Shown one piece after another: positions 61,022 through 64,000 of a DNA stretch of 64,000 nt. Each line of letters opens with the position of its first letter. The stretch's first letter is position 1. This DNA comes from Strongylocentrotus purpuratus. Taxonomy: Eukaryota; Echinodermata; Echinoidea; Camarodonta; Strongylocentrotidae. Location: contig NW_022145538.1 in assembly GCF_000002235.5 (NCBI RefSeq), positions 434,001 to 498,000 of the forward strand. Reading direction: 5' to 3'. The translations under genes were made by a program, and so were the position numbers. The notes below the pieces were generated by a model. That model made no database searches and had not been told where the DNA came from. It saw only the letters and a list, made by a program, of their open reading frames with translations.

Positions 61022-61084
61022 GAGGTGCATCGTAAAATTACGTTGTCTATATTATCGTTACCATCGAGTTATATATACCATCGA

Positions 61085-61940
61085 GGTTCTTATCGGTGTT
61101 TTTCTTGATTTCCTTCTCCTCCTCTAGCTCCTATACTCTTGTACTTTCTTCTTCTTCTTCTTCTTCTCCTAATTCTCCTTCTTCTTCTTCTTCTTCTTCT
61201 TCTTCTTTTTCTTCTTCTTTTTCTCCTTTTTCTTTTTCTCCTTCTCCTTCTCCTTCTTCTTCTTTTTCTTCTTCTTCTTCTATTTCTTCTTCTTCTATTT
61301 CTTCTTCTTCTATTTCTTCTTCTTCTATATAACAATATTTTTGTTCATAGGCGATTGAAATCCAGTAGACGATAGTTTGCCCGTAATGAGGCAAAAGACC
61401 GCAGCACCAACTCCCCCTCCCCCCCCCCCCCCGTCAACCCGTAATAGTATGTTCCCTATGTTATAGTGTCATTTTTATTATAATTGTGAAAATAATGCTG
61501 ATTATGGATGTGATGTAATTATGAAAGTTTTGACATATTCAATCGGAAATGAAAAAGTGACGGGTGAGTAGCACCTTGCTCTCAGCTAGACGAACTATAA
61601 CTGCATGAAAACACGATTAAATTGTGCTGCGTTGTCACTTTGGTGTTGAAGAGTGCCGAAAACTGAAAACTGACATTATTCAGAAACAACCGCTATACAA
61701 GTAAAAAATTTTAACGATTTACTGGCAAACTCTTTTCTTCATGCATAAACCTTATGTATTAATTTTGTATTCACTTTTGTTCAGGTTGATTGCAATATCG
61801 TTATAAAATGGGGAATTGGCCCAGGCGAAAAGACCTCAGCACATCCCCCCCTCCCCTCCCCCACCTTCCTCTGGATAATCCGTAATGGCTTATAATTATG
61901 GTGTATATTATTATGATATTTGAGATTCAAAGTATCAAAT
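61085..61940. repeat. Repeated unit, copy 1
   Basis: It starts at a pyrimidine (CTT)n tract and continues with GAAATCCAGTAGACGATAG, a poly(C) run, CGTAATAGTATGTTCCCTAT, CAATCGGAAATGAAAAAGTG and GGGGAATTGGCCCAGGCGAA. The same blocks follow in the same order at 63,110-64,000. Confidence 0.9.
61145..61326. repeat. (TTC)n microsatellite
   Basis: About 180 bp of TTCTTC with TTTTTC and CTCC interruptions, inside the repeated unit. Frames here read as poly-Ser, Leu, Glu or Arg and are artefacts. Confidence 0.97.
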
Positions 61941-62689
61941 TCTGTGTGTACTAAAAACATAACGCTCTGAAAAATACCATTGCTCCATTTTATAACAAGT
62001 AAAAGGGGAACTACATTGAAAGGATAAACAAAGAAATTTCACACAATATCCACTTCAATTACAGTATAAAGTCGTATGTATAGGAGAGATGTGAAAGCTA
62101 AAATTTGAATTGCGAAACTATTTGCAAAAATCTGTGTAAGAATCAAATGTAATTAACATTCCTCAATGAGTTAATAAAACAATATATATTCCTATAACCA
62201 TGCACATACAAAAAGTTTATTGCAACACCTCAAAATCTGCAGGACACATGTCATCCCGCAACGGCGTAGCGTGGGGGAGGGGGGGGGGGCAACCCCCAGA
62301 TAATTTCGAAAAACCAAAAGAAACCATAAGGATATATTTTTCGAAACAACAAAGAAATACATAATTTTGCGTGCCCCCTCAATTAGTCCGACCACGCTCT
62401 GCCACTGTCATCCCGCATGTCACCTTCCAAATGAGATGATTACGCCATTGGCAATAATGCATGACAGACTGAATATCGTTCAGAACACTTTTTATTCTCC
62501 CAACAAAAGGAGGATATTCTGTTGACAATATCGATGAATTTTGCAACATGTTGCGTATGACTAACTTTATACAACATATTTAGATGTAATTCCACGAAAA
62601 AATATCAATGAAAAGGGGAGAAAACAAACTTTACGAAATTAATAAACGGTTATAAAGTAATAACAAACTTGAATTGCGGTACCTTTGTG

Positions 62690-63000
62690 AGGGGTCCTAT
62701 ATATTATAATATCCTGTTTTGGGTAAATACTGTTGTTCATGGATTGTTTATTTTTTTGTTTTACTATCATGTGCTGACGTGTTCCAAGGCTCGCGTATTC
62801 CCAGTTTAGATCCATCTCCTACAAACAAACTTTGAAGACAGTGGTTGTATACTGGGCGTATAATAATTATAGACGAGCCCATTTTGATTATTCCCCTTTT
62901 TTTTTAGTGCGTACACGGAGTCTGGCGTTTATAAGGAAGTTGGGGGGGGGGGGGCGGGGCGTTTAGATAATTTTGACAAATTCAACGGGAATTAGAAACA
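62690..63000. repeat. Partial copy of a block of the repeated unit
   Basis: GAGCCCATTTTGATTATTCC followed by a T-run, GGGG-run and TTTTGACAAATTCAACGGGA resembles 63,460-63,555 (GAGCCCATTTTTATAATTCC ... CATATTCAATCGGAA). Confidence 0.6.
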
Positions 63001-63109
63001 TGGCGGGATAAACATGTATGTGAGGAGAATCAACAACATGATCACAGAATTAAAAAACGCTCGAATCGTGCTGGGTTGTTACTTTAGGACGTCATATTGT
63101 CGTCACCAT

Positions 63110-64000
63110 CGAAGGACATTATCGGGACCCGTTATGCCCTCATTTTCTTTTTCTCATTTTGTTTCTTCTTCTTCTCCTCCTCCTCCTACTTTTGTTCTTC
63201 TTGTTCATTTCCTCCTTCTTCTTCTATATTTTCTTCAAGGCGTTTGAAATCTAGTGGACGATAATTTGCCCGCCGTAATAGACCGCAGCACCCCCCCCCC
63301 CTTCCGACAACCCGTAATGGTATGTTCCCTGTGTATATCCTTTTTACTATACTAATTTGGAAAATAATGCTAATTATGGATGTGATGTGATGTGATTATA
63401 AATTGTGATGACGCGTTCAAGTAGATCACCCTCCTAACAAACAAGCTATCAGGTGATATAGAGCCCATTTTTATAATTCCTTTTTTTGGGGGTGCATGAT
63501 TGAGCCTGTTGGTGGGGGGGGGGGGGGCGTAATTTTGTCATATTCAATCGGAAATGAAAAAGTGACGGGTGGGTAGCACCTTGCTCTCAGCTAGACGAAC
63601 TATAACTGCATGAAAACACGATTAAATAATTGTGCTGCGTTGTCACTTTGGTGTTGAAGAGTGCCGAAAACTGAAATTATTCAGAACAATCGCTACAAGT
63701 AGAATTTTTTTAACGATTTACTGGCAAAACTATATCCTTTTCTTCATGCATAAACCTTATGTATTAAATTTGTATTCATTGTTCTTCAGGTTGATTGCAA
63801 TATCATTATAAAATGGGGAATTGGCCCAGGCGAAAAGACCTCAGCGCAATCCCTCCCCCCCCCCCCCCCCCCCCCACTTCCTCTGGATAATCCGTAATGG
63901 TACGCTTATGGTGTATACTTATCAAGTATTTGAGATTCAAAATACCAATTTCTGTGTGTACTAAAAACATAAAGCCCGAATAAACCATTTATCCATTTTA
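63110..64000. repeat. Repeated unit, copy 2 (runs off the window)
   Basis: It matches copy 1 at offsets of about 1,890 to 2,005 bp, the offset growing because of a ~110-bp extra block at 63,410-63,535. It includes TTCTTCTTCTCC, GAAATCTAGTGGACGATAA, poly(C) runs at 63,290 and 63,856, and ATAACTGCATGAAAACACGA. Confidence 0.9.

Larger units (their letters stand above)
53882..64000. other. 10-kb upstream intron/5' flank
   Basis: It should contain or precede the exon with the first PDZ strands, which I could not find. It holds inverted-repeat elements at 56,955-57,419 and 58,011-58,512, the repeat copy at 59,776, a CpG-richer zone with a strong donor (60.1-61.0 kb), simple repeats and the ~2-kb repeated unit from 61,085 on. 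Confidence 0.6.

Noticed and set aside
61090..61394. Arg-, Glu-, Ser- and Leu-rich open frames
   Set aside because: All are translations of the (TTC)n microsatellite.

Overview
The window looks like the interior of one long, intron-rich animal gene on the minus strand. It is AT-rich, full of short inverted-repeat transposons, TACATGTA-type words, (TTA)n tails that follow a 'gcgctataaat' motif, and tRNA-like SINE heads. This combination suggests a marine invertebrate deuterostome, most likely a sea urchin. The species assignment is inference from genome texture, not from a marker gene.

Reading right to left (5' to 3' of the gene), a phase-consistent chain of 20 exons runs from about 53.9 kb to 2.4 kb. 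It encodes about 2,780 residues without an internal stop and is open at both ends. In order it holds: the C-terminal two thirds of a PDZ domain (53.7-53.9 kb); basic and Ser-rich linkers (52-53 kb); a 1.2-kb Ser/Pro-rich exon (44.5-45.7 kb); Pro-rich exons with PxxP, WPPPP and a synaptopodin-like LFERRKKM patch (27.9-43 kb); a sorbin-homology (SoHo) domain split over two exons (22.1-23.0 kb); a run of acidic micro-exons (16.8-21.1 kb); a SORBS-like FVPGKSAL exon (15.9 kb); and a 4.2-kb exon encoding about 1,400 residues (6.6-10.8 kb), followed by a basic/Pro-rich exon (2.4-2.7 kb). The SH3 domains expected of a sorbin/vinexin protein would lie to the left of position 1. The first half of the PDZ domain was not found and lies either to the right of 64 kb or in an exon I missed.

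The main result is that this single gene appears to join two scaffolds that vertebrates keep apart: a synaptopodin-2/PDLIM-type PDZ plus proline-rich actin-scaffold half, and a SORBS (CAP/ponsin/vinexin) SoHo half. Both act at Z-discs, stress fibres and integrin adhesions, so a fused scaffold would make functional sense. Most introns are phase 1, so many exons can be skipped in frame. At least two places (about 47.6 kb and 20.35 kb) look like internal alternative first exons that would give isoforms without the PDZ, or without both PDZ and SoHo.

The rest is intronic or upstream sequence with many non-autonomous inverted-repeat elements (several families, some nested), tandem repeats, simple repeats and, at 61-64 kb, a repeated unit of about 2 kb. 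No second protein-coding gene, rRNA or intact tRNA could be supported.
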